Source: Bog-950 sp044228435 (lineage in GTDB: Bacteria; Bacteroidota; Bacteroidia; Chitinophagales; LD1). From it: a DNA stretch of 64,000 nucleotides. The notes beneath the pieces are model-generated. The model did no database searches and was not told where the DNA came from. It saw only the letters and a list, made by a program, of their open reading frames with translations. The stretch covers positions 124,001-188,000 of the forward strand of contig JBGAUW010000001.1 of the NCBI GenBank assembly GCA_044228435.1. The letters run 5' to 3'. The position numbers were made by a program, and so were the translations under genes. The stretch's first letter is position 1. The number at the start of each line of letters is the position of its first letter. Below, piece by piece: positions 8,473 through 18,582 of this stretch.

Positions 8473-11400
8473 ATGTTCATCTATCACTTAAACGAACAAG
8501 CAAGAGTGAGAAGGATATTTACACTTATTTTGTTGTTATCGGCGTGCAGGTTTGTGGCTTTAGCCCAGCCCAATGCACAATTTACAGCATCGCAATTATT
8601 CGGCTGCGCGCCGCTGGTGGTTCAATTTACGGATCAAAGTACGGGCGGCCCCACCTCGTGGTTATGGCAGTTCGATAACGGAAACACCTCCCCCATTCAA
8701 AACCCAACAGCCACATTTGCCACTGGTAATATTTACAACGTAAGGCTTATTGTATCCAACAGTTCTGGCAGCGATACCCAAACTTTACAAATTCGCGTAT
8801 TTCAGCCTGCTGCGCCCAATTTTACAGCGCCTAATAATCGCGGGTGTGTTCAACCCTGCCATACGGTTAATTTTGTAAACCAAACCATACCCGGCGAAAG
8901 CCCCGTAACCCAATATGTTTGGGATTTTGGCGATGGAAGCCTACCAGTATCTGGCTTTAATGTTACCAACTGCTACACCCAACCCGGCAGTTACCAGGTT
9001 ACCCTTGTTGCCCGCGATAGCAACGGGTGCCAAACCAGCAAAATAATTCCAAACTATGTTACTATTTCCGATGGGCCAACTTCGAGTTTAACAGCCAGCC
9101 CTACATTATCGTGCACAGCGCCATTAACGGTAACCTTTACCGGAACGGGAAGTTCACCGAATGGCGGAATATCTTACGCCTGGTTTTTTGGCAATGGCAA
9201 TACATCGGCCCAACAAAACCCAACCACCACTTACCAGGGCGGTATTTATAATCCTGAATTGGTTGTAAGCGATGCCTTAGGCTGCCGCAGCAGTTCTTTT
9301 GGACATATAGAGGTAATTGTAATGCAGCCGCGCTTTGTTGTATCTTCTAATAATGGCTGTACGGGTATCGATCTTCAGTTTACCGATTCATCTAATTATG
9401 CCTCATCGTGGAACTGGGATTTTGGTGATGGCACTACCTCTACCCTTCAAAACCCAACACATGCCTATGCCAATGTTGGTAATTACACAGTTACTTTAGC
9501 CGTAAGCTACCAGGGCTGTAATGGCACCTACACCCAAAGTACGCCTATTAATATTTCAGTTCCCGTAACACCTGCTTTTACCGCTAACGATACGTCTAAT
9601 TGCACTACTCCTTTTCCTGTAACATTTACCAGCACAGCCCCCGGCGCAGTAAGTTACAGTTGGGATTTTGGCGATAATACCACTTCAACCGCAGCCAATC
9701 CATCGCACACTTATACTATTAACGGTTCGTTCGATGTTAGCTTAAGTGTGGCCAATAGTTCGGGTTGCGTAAATACACTTACATACACAGGTTATATAGG
9801 TGTTGGCGCTTTAACCGCAGGCTTTTCAATCGATTCGCAGCAAGGTTGCTCGCCCATGTTGGTAAAATTTAAAAGCAGCAGCACATCCGATGTGCCTATA
9901 ACTTCTTATATCTGGAATTTTGGCGATGGCACCACCGTTACCGCCGGCGACTCTACCAGCCACGTTTACAGCGGTGGAACATTTACACCATCATTAACTG
10001 TAATTAATGCCGAAGGCTGCACCGATAGCGTTACTCTTGGCGGACCAATAAAAGTGGGTAATGCACTTATTCCGGTTTTTAGGGCTACACCGCTTATACA
10101 ATGTGTTAATCAGCCCGTAAACTTCACTAATCAAACCACCGGCTGGAATGTAAATACCCAGTGGTTGTGGCTTTTTGGCGATGGCTCTACCAGCACATTA
10201 CAAAACCCTACCCATGCTTATTCCGATACCGGCGTTTATGATGTAACATTGGTTGTAATTAACGAAGGCTGCAGAAGCGATACCGAAAGAATAGACTACA
10301 TTACTATTGTAGTGCCGAAAGCCGATTTTAACTTTAGTTCTGCGTGCAATAACCCTACAACGCTAACATTTCGCGACACTTCGCAGGGAGCACAAACCTG
10401 GTTCTGGGATTTTGGAGATGGCACTACCTCTACTCAGCAAAACCCAACACACACCTTCCCTTCGCAAAACAATTACACCATTACGCTTACCGTTTTTAAT
10501 GCTACCACGGGTTGCGTAGATTCTATTAAAAAAGTTTTACCGGTGGGAACACCCACTGCAGGATTTACTGTAGATACAATTGCGGGCTGTGTACCTTATA
10601 GCTTTAGATTTACCGATACATCGGCCTTTGCAACCTCCCGCCGATGGGATTTTGGAGATGGCTCTACATCTACAGCTCAAAATCCTACGCACGCATATAC
10701 AACACCGGGCAAATATACCGTGTCTTTAGTAATCAACCCCAGCGACCCGTGTGCCGATTCAATTGCTAAAGTAGATTATATTACTGCTTATGGCTTATCT
10801 ACATCTATAAATGCTTCGCCAAGTTTGGGCTGCACCCCTTTAACCAGCACTTTCCGCGATTCGACTACCGTGTATTTGGGAACTGCCGTAGCCTGGGACT
10901 GGACTATAACAACCACCGATACCACCTACCACGTATTGCAGCAAACGTTTAGCGAAACGTTTACTAAAAACATACCCATAGGCGTAAATATTAAGGTTAC
11001 AGATTCTAACGGATGCAGCGCTTTTGCAGGCCCTATAAACATTAATGTATTTGAACCCAAAGCATTATTTACCAACGATACTGTTGCTTGCCCGGGAGAA
11101 ACCGTTCAATTTAAAAACCTTTCTACCGATTACGTAAGCAGCGTTTGGGATTTTGGAGATGGAACAACTTCAAACTTAGATTCGCCAACACATGCTTTTG
11201 CTAATTCGGGCATTTACAATATTACCCTTATAGTTTCGCGCGTAGCAGGTTGCTCAGATACAATTACCGTAGCAAATGCAATAAACATTGGCGCACCGGT
11301 GGCCGATTTTTATGTAACAACAAATTTCGCCCCCTGCCCACCGTTCCCTGTGCAATTTTACAATAGCACCAACCGTACGGATTTGCAATGGCTTTGGTAT

Positions 11401-13053
11401 TTTGATGATGGCGATACCAGTTCTGCCTACGACCCTTTGCATGTTTACTTTTTCCCCGGCGATTATGATGTAACGCTTATAGCGTTCGATTCTTCGGGTT
11501 GCAGCGATACAATAACTTACATAGACCTGATACGCGTTCGCGGCCCTATTGGAAACTTTGTAGCCTTGCCGGATAGCGGTTGTGTACCCTTAACTGTAAA
11601 TATAGCCGGATCGGCACTTTCAACGGTTTCAAGCACGCTTGACCTGGGCGATGGTATGGTGCTAAACGATACCTTTGGTGTAACCCATGTTTACGACCCG
11701 GCATTTTTAGACCCTGAAGATGTGGTAGCCTATTTTTACCCTGTGTATACCTTAACCGATAGTGTGGGATGTACTGTGGCATACCCCATTGATACTGTTG
11801 TAGTAGGAAGAATACCTTACCCTAACTTACCGGCTGATACTACCGTGTGTAAAGGCAACTACGTAGGCCTGGTGTCGCAATTTGGCGACCACTTTCAGTG
11901 GACATCCAGCCCTTCGCCTACTTATTTAAATTGCGATACCTGCAAAGCAGTTACCTGCTCTGCGCCCGATACAGTAACACTTTTTGTAACCGCTACTACT
12001 AATATTGGGTGCGTGGCAAAAGATACCGTGAAGGTAAACGTGGATAAGTTGCCGCCTATTTTCCCCGGTGTATCTTTCAGAATTTGCCCTAACGACACTT
12101 TACAACTTAGTGCAGGCCCCAACGTAGCCGCTGCTACCTGGACACCTAATTTGTTTATTGATGATACCAACTCGGTTAACCCGAGAGTTTATCCGCCCGA
12201 TTCTGCTACCTACCGTGTTACGGGCGGTAACTCTACCGGTTGTACTATTTCGCGCATTGTAAAGGTTTATGTGATAGACCGTGTAGTGGCTGATTTAAAT
12301 GTGCACGATACATTGCTGTGCCAGGATGGTTTAATACAGTTAGAGGTAAAGGTGCTCCAATCATCATTTAACGATACTGTTATTAAGTGGACCCCGGGCC
12401 GCTATCTTAGCGCAACTGATATCGAAAACCCATTGGCATCTCCCCCTCCGGGTGTTTACGATTACCAGGTAATAGTTAGCAGTAGCACCTGTGTAGCAGA
12501 TACCGACTCTGTGCATATAGTAATTGCCCCAAACCCAGTAGTGCAAGCCGGCGACGACCAAACAGTTACCGGTGGAACCACTATACAGCTATATGCATCT
12601 TCGCCTGATAATGTAAGCTATAACTGGACGGATGTCGACCCTATGACCTGCACTAACTGCCGCAGGCCTTTCCTTACCGCCACAAAAAGCCAAACAGTAT
12701 ACGTTACCGTAACCAACCAATATGGCTGCCAGAATATGGACTCGGTAGAAATAAGGGTAGTTAGTTGCGACCCCGAAAATGTATATGTGCCAAATACCTT
12801 TACACCAAACAACGATGGACTTAATGATCTGTTGCTTGTTCGCGGCATTGGCTTACGCCAGCTTGAATACTTCCGAATTTTTGACCGTTGGGGTAAACTG
12901 GTTTACCAAAGCAGCAACCTTAACGATGGGTGGGACGGGCGCACCGGTTCGGGTAAGGACGCCGATGTAGCTACATATGTATATACAGTTAAAGGTGTAT
13001 GCTCTAACGGTAGCTCAATTGAAAAATCGGGGAACGTAACATTAATACGGTAA
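8473..13053 (+). CDS. Giant PKD-repeat secreted protein with gliding-motility type B C-terminal domain
   Basis: 1526 residues from ATG 8473. A GTG at 8506 would start exactly at a signal peptide (RRIFTLILLLSACRFVALAQ), and a TTG at 8449 is also in frame, so the start is uncertain. About 13 PKD-like units follow, most with WDFGDGTTST and NPTHAY signatures and one Cys near each unit start; one around 10800-11050 is degenerate. Then come about four Ig-like units without PKD signatures. The end (VYVPNTFTPNNDGLND... to NVTLIR) is the CHU_C/gliding-motility-associated C-terminal domain, a type B T9SS sorting signal. Such proteins are exported by T9SS and held on the cell surface, often as adhesins or polymer-binding scaffolds. 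It is a single gene with its own terminator; its partner is unknown. Confidence 0.9.
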   Translation: MFIYHLNEQARVRRIFTLILLLSACRFVALAQPNAQFTASQLFGCAPLVVQFTDQSTGGPTSWLWQFDNGNTSPIQNPTATFATGNIYNVRLIVSNSSGSDTQTLQIRVFQPAAPNFTAPNNRGCVQPCHTVNFVNQTIPGESPVTQYVWDFGDGSLPVSGFNVTNCYTQPGSYQVTLVARDSNGCQTSKIIPNYVTISDGPTSSLTASPTLSCTAPLTVTFTGTGSSPNGGISYAWFFGNGNTSAQQNPTTTYQGGIYNPELVVSDALGCRSSSFGHIEVIVMQPRFVVSSNNGCTGIDLQFTDSSNYASSWNWDFGDGTTSTLQNPTHAYANVGNYTVTLAVSYQGCNGTYTQSTPINISVPVTPAFTANDTSNCTTPFPVTFTSTAPGAVSYSWDFGDNTTSTAANPSHTYTINGSFDVSLSVANSSGCVNTLTYTGYIGVGALTAGFSIDSQQGCSPMLVKFKSSSTSDVPITSYIWNFGDGTTVTAGDSTSHVYSGGTFTPSLTVINAEGCTDSVTLGGPIKVGNALIPVFRATPLIQCVNQPVNFTNQTTGWNVNTQWLWLFGDGSTSTLQNPTHAYSDTGVYDVTLVVINEGCRSDTERIDYITIVVPKADFNFSSACNNPTTLTFRDTSQGAQTWFWDFGDGTTSTQQNPTHTFPSQNNYTITLTVFNATTGCVDSIKKVLPVGTPTAGFTVDTIAGCVPYSFRFTDTSAFATSRRWDFGDGSTSTAQNPTHAYTTPGKYTVSLVINPSDPCADSIAKVDYITAYGLSTSINASPSLGCTPLTSTFRDSTTVYLGTAVAWDWTITTTDTTYHVLQQTFSETFTKNIPIGVNIKVTDSNGCSAFAGPININVFEPKALFTNDTVACPGETVQFKNLSTDYVSSVWDFGDGTTSNLDSPTHAFANSGIYNITLIVSRVAGCSDTITVANAINIGAPVADFYVTTNFAPCPPFPVQFYNSTNRTDLQWLWYFDDGDTSSAYDPLHVYFFPGDYDVTLIAFDSSGCSDTITYIDLIRVRGPIGNFVALPDSGCVPLTVNIAGSALSTVSSTLDLGDGMVLNDTFGVTHVYDPAFLDPEDVVAYFYPVYTLTDSVGCTVAYPIDTVVVGRIPYPNLPADTTVCKGNYVGLVSQFGDHFQWTSSPSPTYLNCDTCKAVTCSAPDTVTLFVTATTNIGCVAKDTVKVNVDKLPPIFPGVSFRICPNDTLQLSAGPNVAAATWTPNLFIDDTNSVNPRVYPPDSATYRVTGGNSTGCTISRIVKVYVIDRVVADLNVHDTLLCQDGLIQLEVKVLQSSFNDTVIKWTPGRYLSATDIENPLASPPPGVYDYQVIVSSSTCVADTDSVHIVIAPNPVVQAGDDQTVTGGTTIQLYASSPDNVSYNWTDVDPMTCTNCRRPFLTATKSQTVYVTVTNQYGCQNMDSVEIRVVSCDPENVYVPNTFTPNNDGLNDLLLVRGIGLRQLEYFRIFDRWGKLVYQSSNLNDGWDGRTGSGKDADVATYVYTVKGVCSNGSSIEKSGNVTLIR

Positions 13054-13076
13054 ACATATATCTGCACTATTAAAGT

Positions 13077-13106
13077 AAAAGGAGCGCTATGGTCGCTCCT
13101 TTTTTA
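13077..13106 (+). terminator. Intrinsic terminator after the PKD protein gene
   Basis: GGAGCG (13081-13086) pairs with CGCTCC (13094-13099), flanked by AAAA and a T-run. Confidence 0.85.
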
Positions 13107-13262
13107 TTGGCGCCTTTCGGTTTCCTGCCGGGGGGCTTTTTAAATTACAACGGGCATTGTCCTTTATGTAAAACACAGGCAAATGCGTTGTTATTAATAC
13201 CTCCTTAAAAACCTGCCGGCATTTATCGTGTTCGTTTATTTTCCGCATTCAAATAGTTAGCT

Positions 13263-14621
13263 ATGGTAAAAAAGTATGCACTTATTGGAGCATTAGTATT
13301 GTTTGTAGTAATAACCGGCGTATGGATGGTTGAGATTGTAATGGAGTTAAGAGGCCACCAAACACAGCAACAGGCACAGCGACAAAAAGAAATAGCGGAA
13401 GAAGCTCCTATAGTTAAGTATGGAATGGTAGTAAACGATTTTAAAATACTAAGCCATGTAGTACAGCCAAATGAATTATTCTCGGATATATTCTTAAAAT
13501 ATAATGTTGCCGGTAGCGCCATTAATTACTTTGTAAGTAAATCGGGCGATATTTTTAACCTGAAGAAGATAAAAGCCGGAAACCGTTTTTCGGTACTTTG
13601 CGAAAAGAACGACTCTGTATTAGTTCCTAAAAAACTGATATATGAAGAGAGCAAAGTAAACTATGTAGTTTTTAACCTGGACGATTCGCTATACATGTAC
13701 CGCGGGCAAAACTCAGTAGAACGCAAGCACCGCGAGGTTAGTGGCATTATTCATTCGTCGCTTTACGAAACTTTAGAATCCAATAATATTGATCCATCGC
13801 TGGCCGTGCGCATGTCGGAAATATTTGCCTGGAGCGTGGATTTTTACAAAATACAGGATGGAGATAAATTCAAAATAATTTACGATGAAGATATGGTAGG
13901 CGGTAAAAGCGTGGCCATTGGCCAAATAAGCGCTATAGTATTTAACAGCGGCGGGAAAGATAACTATGCCTTTTACTATGAGAAAGACGATGCCCACGAA
14001 GGAGATTACTATGATGAAAACGGCAACAGCATGAAGAAGATGTTCCTTAAATCGCCGGTTAAGTTTTCGCGCATCTCTTCCCGTTTTACCATGAAACGCT
14101 TTCACCCGGTTACCAAAGTATGGAAGGCCCACCTGGGCACTGATTATGCTGCGGCTTACGGCACCCCAATTTTAGCCACTGCGGATGGTATAGTTGAAGA
14201 TGCTATGTTTAAAGTATTTAACGGCAACTATGTAAAAATACGCCACAACGGAGAATACAAAACCCAATACCTGCACATGAGTAAAATTGCCAAAGGCATA
14301 CACCGCGGAAGCCGTGTAAAGCAGGGCGATGTAATTGGCTATGTAGGTAGCACGGGTTTAGCCACGGGGCCGCACGTTTGCTATCGCTTTTGGAAAGATG
14401 GCAGCCAGGTAGACCCGCTTAAGCAAAAGCTAACTTTTGCCGACCCCCTGCCTGCCAAATATAAAGCAGAGTTTATGAATAAAACCAAAGCTGTGAAAAC
14501 TGATTTAGCAGCCATAACCTATACCGAACACAACATAGCTAACACTAAAGTAGCAGAGCAGAAACAACAGGCCGATGCTGCCATTCAAAAACAACTTGAA
14601 TTGGTTGGGCTTGCCTTTTAA
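13263..14621 (+). CDS. M23 family (LytM-type) peptidoglycan peptidase or amidase activator
   Basis: 452 residues. An N-terminal membrane segment (about 5-24) is followed by a charged helical linker, an OapA/LysM-like region (VVQPNELFSDIFLKYNV) and a C-terminal LytM domain. Zinc-site residues are H290 and D294 (HLGTDYA), H338 (YLHMS) and H371 (GPHVCYRFW). The normal HxH motif at the last site reads HVC, so the expected second histidine is a cysteine. The family cleaves peptide crosslinks in peptidoglycan in the periplasm; members with altered sites act as amidase activators. I believe the GPHVCYRFW form is common in Bacteroidota, but cannot check. The gene is followed by its own terminator. 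Confidence 0.85.
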   Translation: MVKKYALIGALVLFVVITGVWMVEIVMELRGHQTQQQAQRQKEIAEEAPIVKYGMVVNDFKILSHVVQPNELFSDIFLKYNVAGSAINYFVSKSGDIFNLKKIKAGNRFSVLCEKNDSVLVPKKLIYEESKVNYVVFNLDDSLYMYRGQNSVERKHREVSGIIHSSLYETLESNNIDPSLAVRMSEIFAWSVDFYKIQDGDKFKIIYDEDMVGGKSVAIGQISAIVFNSGGKDNYAFYYEKDDAHEGDYYDENGNSMKKMFLKSPVKFSRISSRFTMKRFHPVTKVWKAHLGTDYAAAYGTPILATADGIVEDAMFKVFNGNYVKIRHNGEYKTQYLHMSKIAKGIHRGSRVKQGDVIGYVGSTGLATGPHVCYRFWKDGSQVDPLKQKLTFADPLPAKYKAEFMNKTKAVKTDLAAITYTEHNIANTKVAEQKQQADAAIQKQLELVGLAF

Positions 14622-14645
14622 TTGAACTTATTATTATGCAGTAGA

Positions 14646-14674
14646 AAGGCTAAGAGGGAATCTTAGCCTTTTTT
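14646..14674 (+). terminator. Intrinsic terminator after the M23 gene
   Basis: AAGGCTAAGA (14646-14655) pairs perfectly with TCTTAGCCTT (14661-14670), followed by a T-run. Confidence 0.85.
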
Positions 14675-14871
14675 ATTTGGGCTTGATTGGCTACACATCT
14701 CGGTTGTTAAACCAATTTTAGGGCGTTTTTTTCATACCGGTAAGTGCGCTTATTGGTGTGATGCATTGAAAACGGCAAGTAATGCCCCATTATGCTTGCA
14801 ATTTAACCCGGAATAATGTAGCACAGAATTTGTGCCGGTGCTTATATCTGTAAATCCTAAAACTACATATT

Positions 14872-15444
14872 ATGAAAACCATACTTGCTACTATACTCGG
14901 GCTAATATTAATAAGCATTAGCGCCTGCAATAAAACAGAAGTAGAAAACATTGAGCTCAATCAATTACAAGGGGCAAAACAATATAAATCTACCACCGTT
15001 CAACCATCAGATTTTACAACCAATAAGGTAATTGATGCCCGAAAACTGCAACTTTACCAGGCCTATTTTGAAGGCGCCATTTATAACCTAGAATTAAAAA
15101 AATCAATTGATGAACCGGGTAGTAGCCTCCCCCCTTTAAAACGCGAACCAATGGAACTATATGTTTATGCCAGTGCAGATGCCGGACGCCCAAATAAAAC
15201 AGTCCTGCCTATAGCAGGTTCGGTAGATAATGCGGGAGTAACTATGCTACTGCGCGAAATTAAAATACGTTTCAACACAGGCTTTGAGCCCCGTCAATTT
15301 TACTCGCGCGACGAAGTATTGCGCGCAACTATTGGCATACGGCCCGAAATTAACTTAGAAATAACAGGCGTTGCATACGAGGCCAGGGTAGTTGGCAACG
15401 CTATTCAAAGTTCGCCATTGGCAAATACGTTAACTGTACGATAA
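14872..15444 (+). CDS. Lipoprotein of unknown function
   Basis: 190 residues with a lipoprotein signal peptide (lipobox ISAC, C19) and a short acidic stretch after the cysteine. I recognise no domain in the mature part; it has a beta-rich look in its second half (PMELYVYASADAGRP, VTMLLREIKIRFN, PEINLEITGVAYEARV). It stands alone, with 250 bases before it and a terminator behind it. Confidence 0.7.
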   Translation: MKTILATILGLILISISACNKTEVENIELNQLQGAKQYKSTTVQPSDFTTNKVIDARKLQLYQAYFEGAIYNLELKKSIDEPGSSLPPLKREPMELYVYASADAGRPNKTVLPIAGSVDNAGVTMLLREIKIRFNTGFEPRQFYSRDEVLRATIGIRPEINLEITGVAYEARVVGNAIQSSPLANTLTVR

Positions 15445-15468
15445 GCGATAGACCATCATTAAAAACAA

Positions 15469-15494
15469 AAGCAGGGTGCGAGCCCTGCTTTTTT
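15469..15494 (+). terminator. Intrinsic terminator after the lipoprotein gene
   Basis: GCAGGG (15471-15476) pairs with CCCTGC (15483-15488), extended by flanking AA/TT and followed by a T-run. From here to 15779 I see no gene, only AT-rich upstream sequence of the SprB-repeat gene. Confidence 0.8.
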
Positions 15495-15779
15495 GCTGTA
15501 CTGAATTAATACAAACTGCAGACTTAATACCATTGCAAAAAACAACTTTTGTGTATACTAAATCAGTATGTGCAAAACAAAATGCAGCTTTTTAGCTAAC
15601 CGGTTATAACAGGCTAAAACAAGCCCTACAGCACTGATAACCAAGCATTTTAAAGCATTAAAGTTTCCTCCATACAATTAAATGCTTGTAAGTAATTTAA
15701 AAGTTAATGGAACTTTTTCTGCCCACGCCGTAGAAGAACACAAAACAAAATTGTTCGCTGGTTTATAAAAACAAAAAAC

Positions 15780-16586
15780 ATGAAAAAACTAATACTAATG
15801 GGGGCCGTATTTATGGGTCTTTACGCAAACGCACTAAACGTTAAATTCACAGCCGAAAATCCACTATGCAACGGTGCAGCCACCGGCAGCATTGATTTGA
15901 TGGCCATTGGCGGAACAGCGCCTTACACCTATCTATGGAGCAACGGTGCAACCGCAGCCAATATTTCGGGCCTTGTAGCCGGCACTTATACGGTTACCGT
16001 ACAAGATAACCTGGGAGCCCTTGCAATATCATCTATTTCGATTGCCGATGCACCTGCCATACAAATTACACCTACAGTTATTGATGAAACTGCCCTGGGA
16101 GCAAACGATGGCGGTATTTTTCTTAACGTAAGAGGTGGAACACCCGATTACAGCTATGCATGGAGCAACGGCGCCAACAGCAAAAATATTCTAAACGTTG
16201 CAGCAGGCACATATACAGTAACCGTAACCGACATTAACGGCTGCGTTCAATCATCTACCTCTACAGTAGGACAGGCTGGCAGCCTAACTCCAATGGGCAA
16301 CCCACAGGGTGGCAACAGCTTCCTTATTATGGGGCAAAACGACGAGAGAGGCACTACTAACTCAGTATACCCTAACCCGGCAAGCGACTTATTGCATGTA
16401 AGAGTAGCTGAAGGCGGAAAATCGCAATACTCTATCTTTAATGCAGCTGGCCAGGAAGTTTTAAGAAATGATTTTTCGGGTAGCGATGCCGGTGCCGATG
16501 TTTCTAATCTTCCCGCAGGCAACTATGTAGTAAAAGTAAAAAGCGCACAAGGCACTACAGTTAAAAATGTAGTGATAGCTAAATAA
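15780..16586 (+). CDS. SprB-repeat protein with type A T9SS sorting domain
   Basis: 268 residues: a signal peptide (MKKLILMGAVFMGLYANA), two SprB repeats (about 20-90 and 95-160) with the hallmark CNGAATGSID, GGTAPYTYLWSNGA and AGTYTVTV motifs, a short linker, and a type A sorting domain starting at VYPNPASDLL and ending KNVVIAK. SprB repeats occur in the gliding adhesin SprB and many shorter secreted proteins. The protein is expected to be exported by T9SS, its sorting domain removed and the product attached to the surface or released. A terminator-like hairpin follows. Confidence 0.9.
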   Translation: MKKLILMGAVFMGLYANALNVKFTAENPLCNGAATGSIDLMAIGGTAPYTYLWSNGATAANISGLVAGTYTVTVQDNLGALAISSISIADAPAIQITPTVIDETALGANDGGIFLNVRGGTPDYSYAWSNGANSKNILNVAAGTYTVTVTDINGCVQSSTSTVGQAGSLTPMGNPQGGNSFLIMGQNDERGTTNSVYPNPASDLLHVRVAEGGKSQYSIFNAAGQEVLRNDFSGSDAGADVSNLPAGNYVVKVKSAQGTTVKNVVIAK

Positions 16587-16610
16587 AACTCAACTTTTTC
16601 ACTCACAAAC

Positions 16611-16641
16611 AAAGCATTCCATTACGGAGTGCTTTTTTGTT
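16611..16641 (+). terminator. Probable intrinsic terminator after the SprB-repeat gene
   Basis: AAAGCATTCC pairs with GGAGTGCTTT with one wobble pair across a short loop and runs into TTTTTT. Confidence 0.7.
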
Positions 16642-16771
16642 TTATATCTATACCTGCAACAAAATAAGAACGCCTGTAAAAAACATTTGAGTTTAAAGGC
16701 CTCTTTTATGGTAGTTTATTTTGCTATTACAAACCGAATGCGGAGTTTTACCGAAATATTAACCCAGCCCT

Positions 16772-17587
16772 ATGTCAGTTCACAAAGAGATTAAACGAAT
16801 TACAACCAACACCCTGCAGGAATTTAAAGAACAGGGCATTAAAATTTCGATGTTAACTGCCTACGATTTTTCGATGGCAGGTATAATTGACAGCGCCGGT
16901 ATTGATGTAATACTGGTTGGCGACTCGGCCAGCAACGTAATGGCGGGGCACGAAACAACCTTACCCATTACCCTGGAGCAGATGATTTACCACGGAGCCT
17001 CGGTTGTGCGGGGGGTAAGCCGGGCATTGGTAGTGGTAGATTTACCTTTTGGTTATTACCAGGGCAACTCTCGCGTGGCGCTGGACAGTGCCATACGAAT
17101 AATGAAAGAGTGCGGAGCACATGCCGTTAAACTGGAAGGCGGCAGCGAAATACGTGAAAGTGTTGAACGTATACTTAGCGCCGGCATACCGGTAATGGGC
17201 CACCTTGGTTTAACGCCGCAGTCTATTTATAAATTTGGCACTTACACTGTGCGTGCAAAAGAAGAAACCGAGGCGCAAAAGCTGATTGAGGATGCCCTGC
17301 TTTTACAAAAAACAGGCTGTTTTGCCCTGGTGCTTGAAAAAATACCGGCTAAGCTGGCAACAACGGTTTCGAAAAAATTGAAGATACCAACCATAGGCAT
17401 AGGCGCAGGTGCGGGCACCGATGGGCAAGTACTTGTTAGCCACGATATGCTGGGTATTACCAAAGAGTTTAAACCCCGCTTTTTACGCCGCTATTTAAAT
17501 ATGTACGACGAAGTGCAAAACGCCGTTAAACAGTATGTCGACGATGTAAAAAGTAAAAACTTTCCGAATAAAGACGAACAGTATTAG
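16772..17587 (+). CDS. panB: 3-methyl-2-oxobutanoate hydroxymethyltransferase
   Basis: 271 residues, the usual PanB length. It transfers a hydroxymethyl group from 5,10-methylenetetrahydrofolate to 2-oxoisovalerate, the first committed step of pantothenate and coenzyme A synthesis. Recognisable are MLTAYDFSMAGIIDSAGID, the metal-binding VGDSASNVMAGHETT region, DLPFGYYQ, VKLEGG, PVMGHLGLTPQS and the PTIGIGAGAGTDGQVLV loop. No other pan gene is next to it; the following EamA gene is 60 bases downstream and may have its own promoter. Confidence 0.97.
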   Translation: MSVHKEIKRITTNTLQEFKEQGIKISMLTAYDFSMAGIIDSAGIDVILVGDSASNVMAGHETTLPITLEQMIYHGASVVRGVSRALVVVDLPFGYYQGNSRVALDSAIRIMKECGAHAVKLEGGSEIRESVERILSAGIPVMGHLGLTPQSIYKFGTYTVRAKEETEAQKLIEDALLLQKTGCFALVLEKIPAKLATTVSKKLKIPTIGIGAGAGTDGQVLVSHDMLGITKEFKPRFLRRYLNMYDEVQNAVKQYVDDVKSKNFPNKDEQY

Positions 17588-17632
17588 GCCGTAGTTGATT
17601 TGGCATAGGCCATAAAAACAGAGGGCAATTAA

Positions 17633-17640
17633 TACATTTG
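17633..17640 (+). promoter_or_regulatory. Candidate -7 element of the EamA gene, possibly leaderless mRNA
   Basis: TACATTTG matches the Bacteroidota consensus TAnnTTTG exactly and ends 7 bases before the ATG at 17648, which would give a very short or absent 5' leader. No good -33 element is visible. Confidence 0.4.
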
Positions 17641-17647
17641 CCGGCCC

Positions 17648-18574
17648 ATGCTTAAAAGCTACCGCAATAAATCCGATATAACCCGGGCGTATATTCAAAT
17701 GCACCTTTCCATCATATTGTGGGGTGCTACAGCGGTATTGGGCAGGGGTATACAATTAAGCGAGGGAATGTTGGTGTGGTATCGTTTAATAATTACAAGT
17801 GCCTCTTTGGGGTTATACATTTTTATAAGCGGCCGTAGCTTTAAGGTTTCTAAACCCATGTTTTGGAAACTGTTTGGCATTGGCGCCCTGCTAATGGTGC
17901 ACTGGCTTTTCTTTTACGGGGCTGTTAAATACAGCAACGTAAGTGTAACACTTAGTGTATTCTCTTCTACAACTCTGTTTACCGCGCTTATAGAACCGTT
18001 GATGTTTAAAAAGAAATTCGACCGCACCGAATTGCTTTACAGCTTTATGGCCATGGCGGGGATAGGCATTATATTTTACAGCGATAGCAACTCGTTTACC
18101 ATAGGTATTATACTGGCTCTGCTTGCAGCCTTTTTAGGGGCCTTCTTCAATATTTTAAATAAAGATGTGGTAGGCAAAGTAAGCAGCGAGGTAGTATCGT
18201 TTTACGAAATCATTTCGGGCCTTATTGTGCTTACACTTATACTGCCTGCCTACATAGGCTACTTTAATCCCGAAAAGCTTTTTCCGGCCGATAGCGACTG
18301 GGTTATGCTTTTTATACTGGCTATTGCCTGCACCCACATTACGCTTATACTTTCGCTAAATGCGTTAAAACATCTTTCGGCATTTACGCTTAACCTTAAT
18401 ATTAACCTGGAACCCGTTTATGGTATTGCCCTTGCGTTTCTAATTTTTGGCGAAAACAAAAAGCTGAACAGCGGGTTCTATATTGGCACGGCCATAATCA
18501 TGCTTTCAGTAGTTCTTCATTCGTGGTTTGCTTCGCGCAAAACCAAACAGGCAGTTGCTGTAATACAGGAGTAG
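17648..18574 (+). CDS. EamA-family (DMT superfamily) transporter
   Basis: 308 residues with about ten hydrophobic helices and the two-fold EamA repeat (first half from HLSIILWGATAVLGRG, second from GIILALLAAFLGAFFNILNK). The motif NLEPVYGIALAFLIFGE near the last helices is typical of the family. Members export or import small metabolites such as amino acids across the inner membrane; the substrate cannot be told. It lies 60 bases behind panB and could be read with it. Confidence 0.88.
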   Translation: MLKSYRNKSDITRAYIQMHLSIILWGATAVLGRGIQLSEGMLVWYRLIITSASLGLYIFISGRSFKVSKPMFWKLFGIGALLMVHWLFFYGAVKYSNVSVTLSVFSSTTLFTALIEPLMFKKKFDRTELLYSFMAMAGIGIIFYSDSNSFTIGIILALLAAFLGAFFNILNKDVVGKVSSEVVSFYEIISGLIVLTLILPAYIGYFNPEKLFPADSDWVMLFILAIACTHITLILSLNALKHLSAFTLNLNINLEPVYGIALAFLIFGENKKLNSGFYIGTAIIMLSVVLHSWFASRKTKQAVAVIQE

Positions 18575-18582
18575 TTTCCTTT

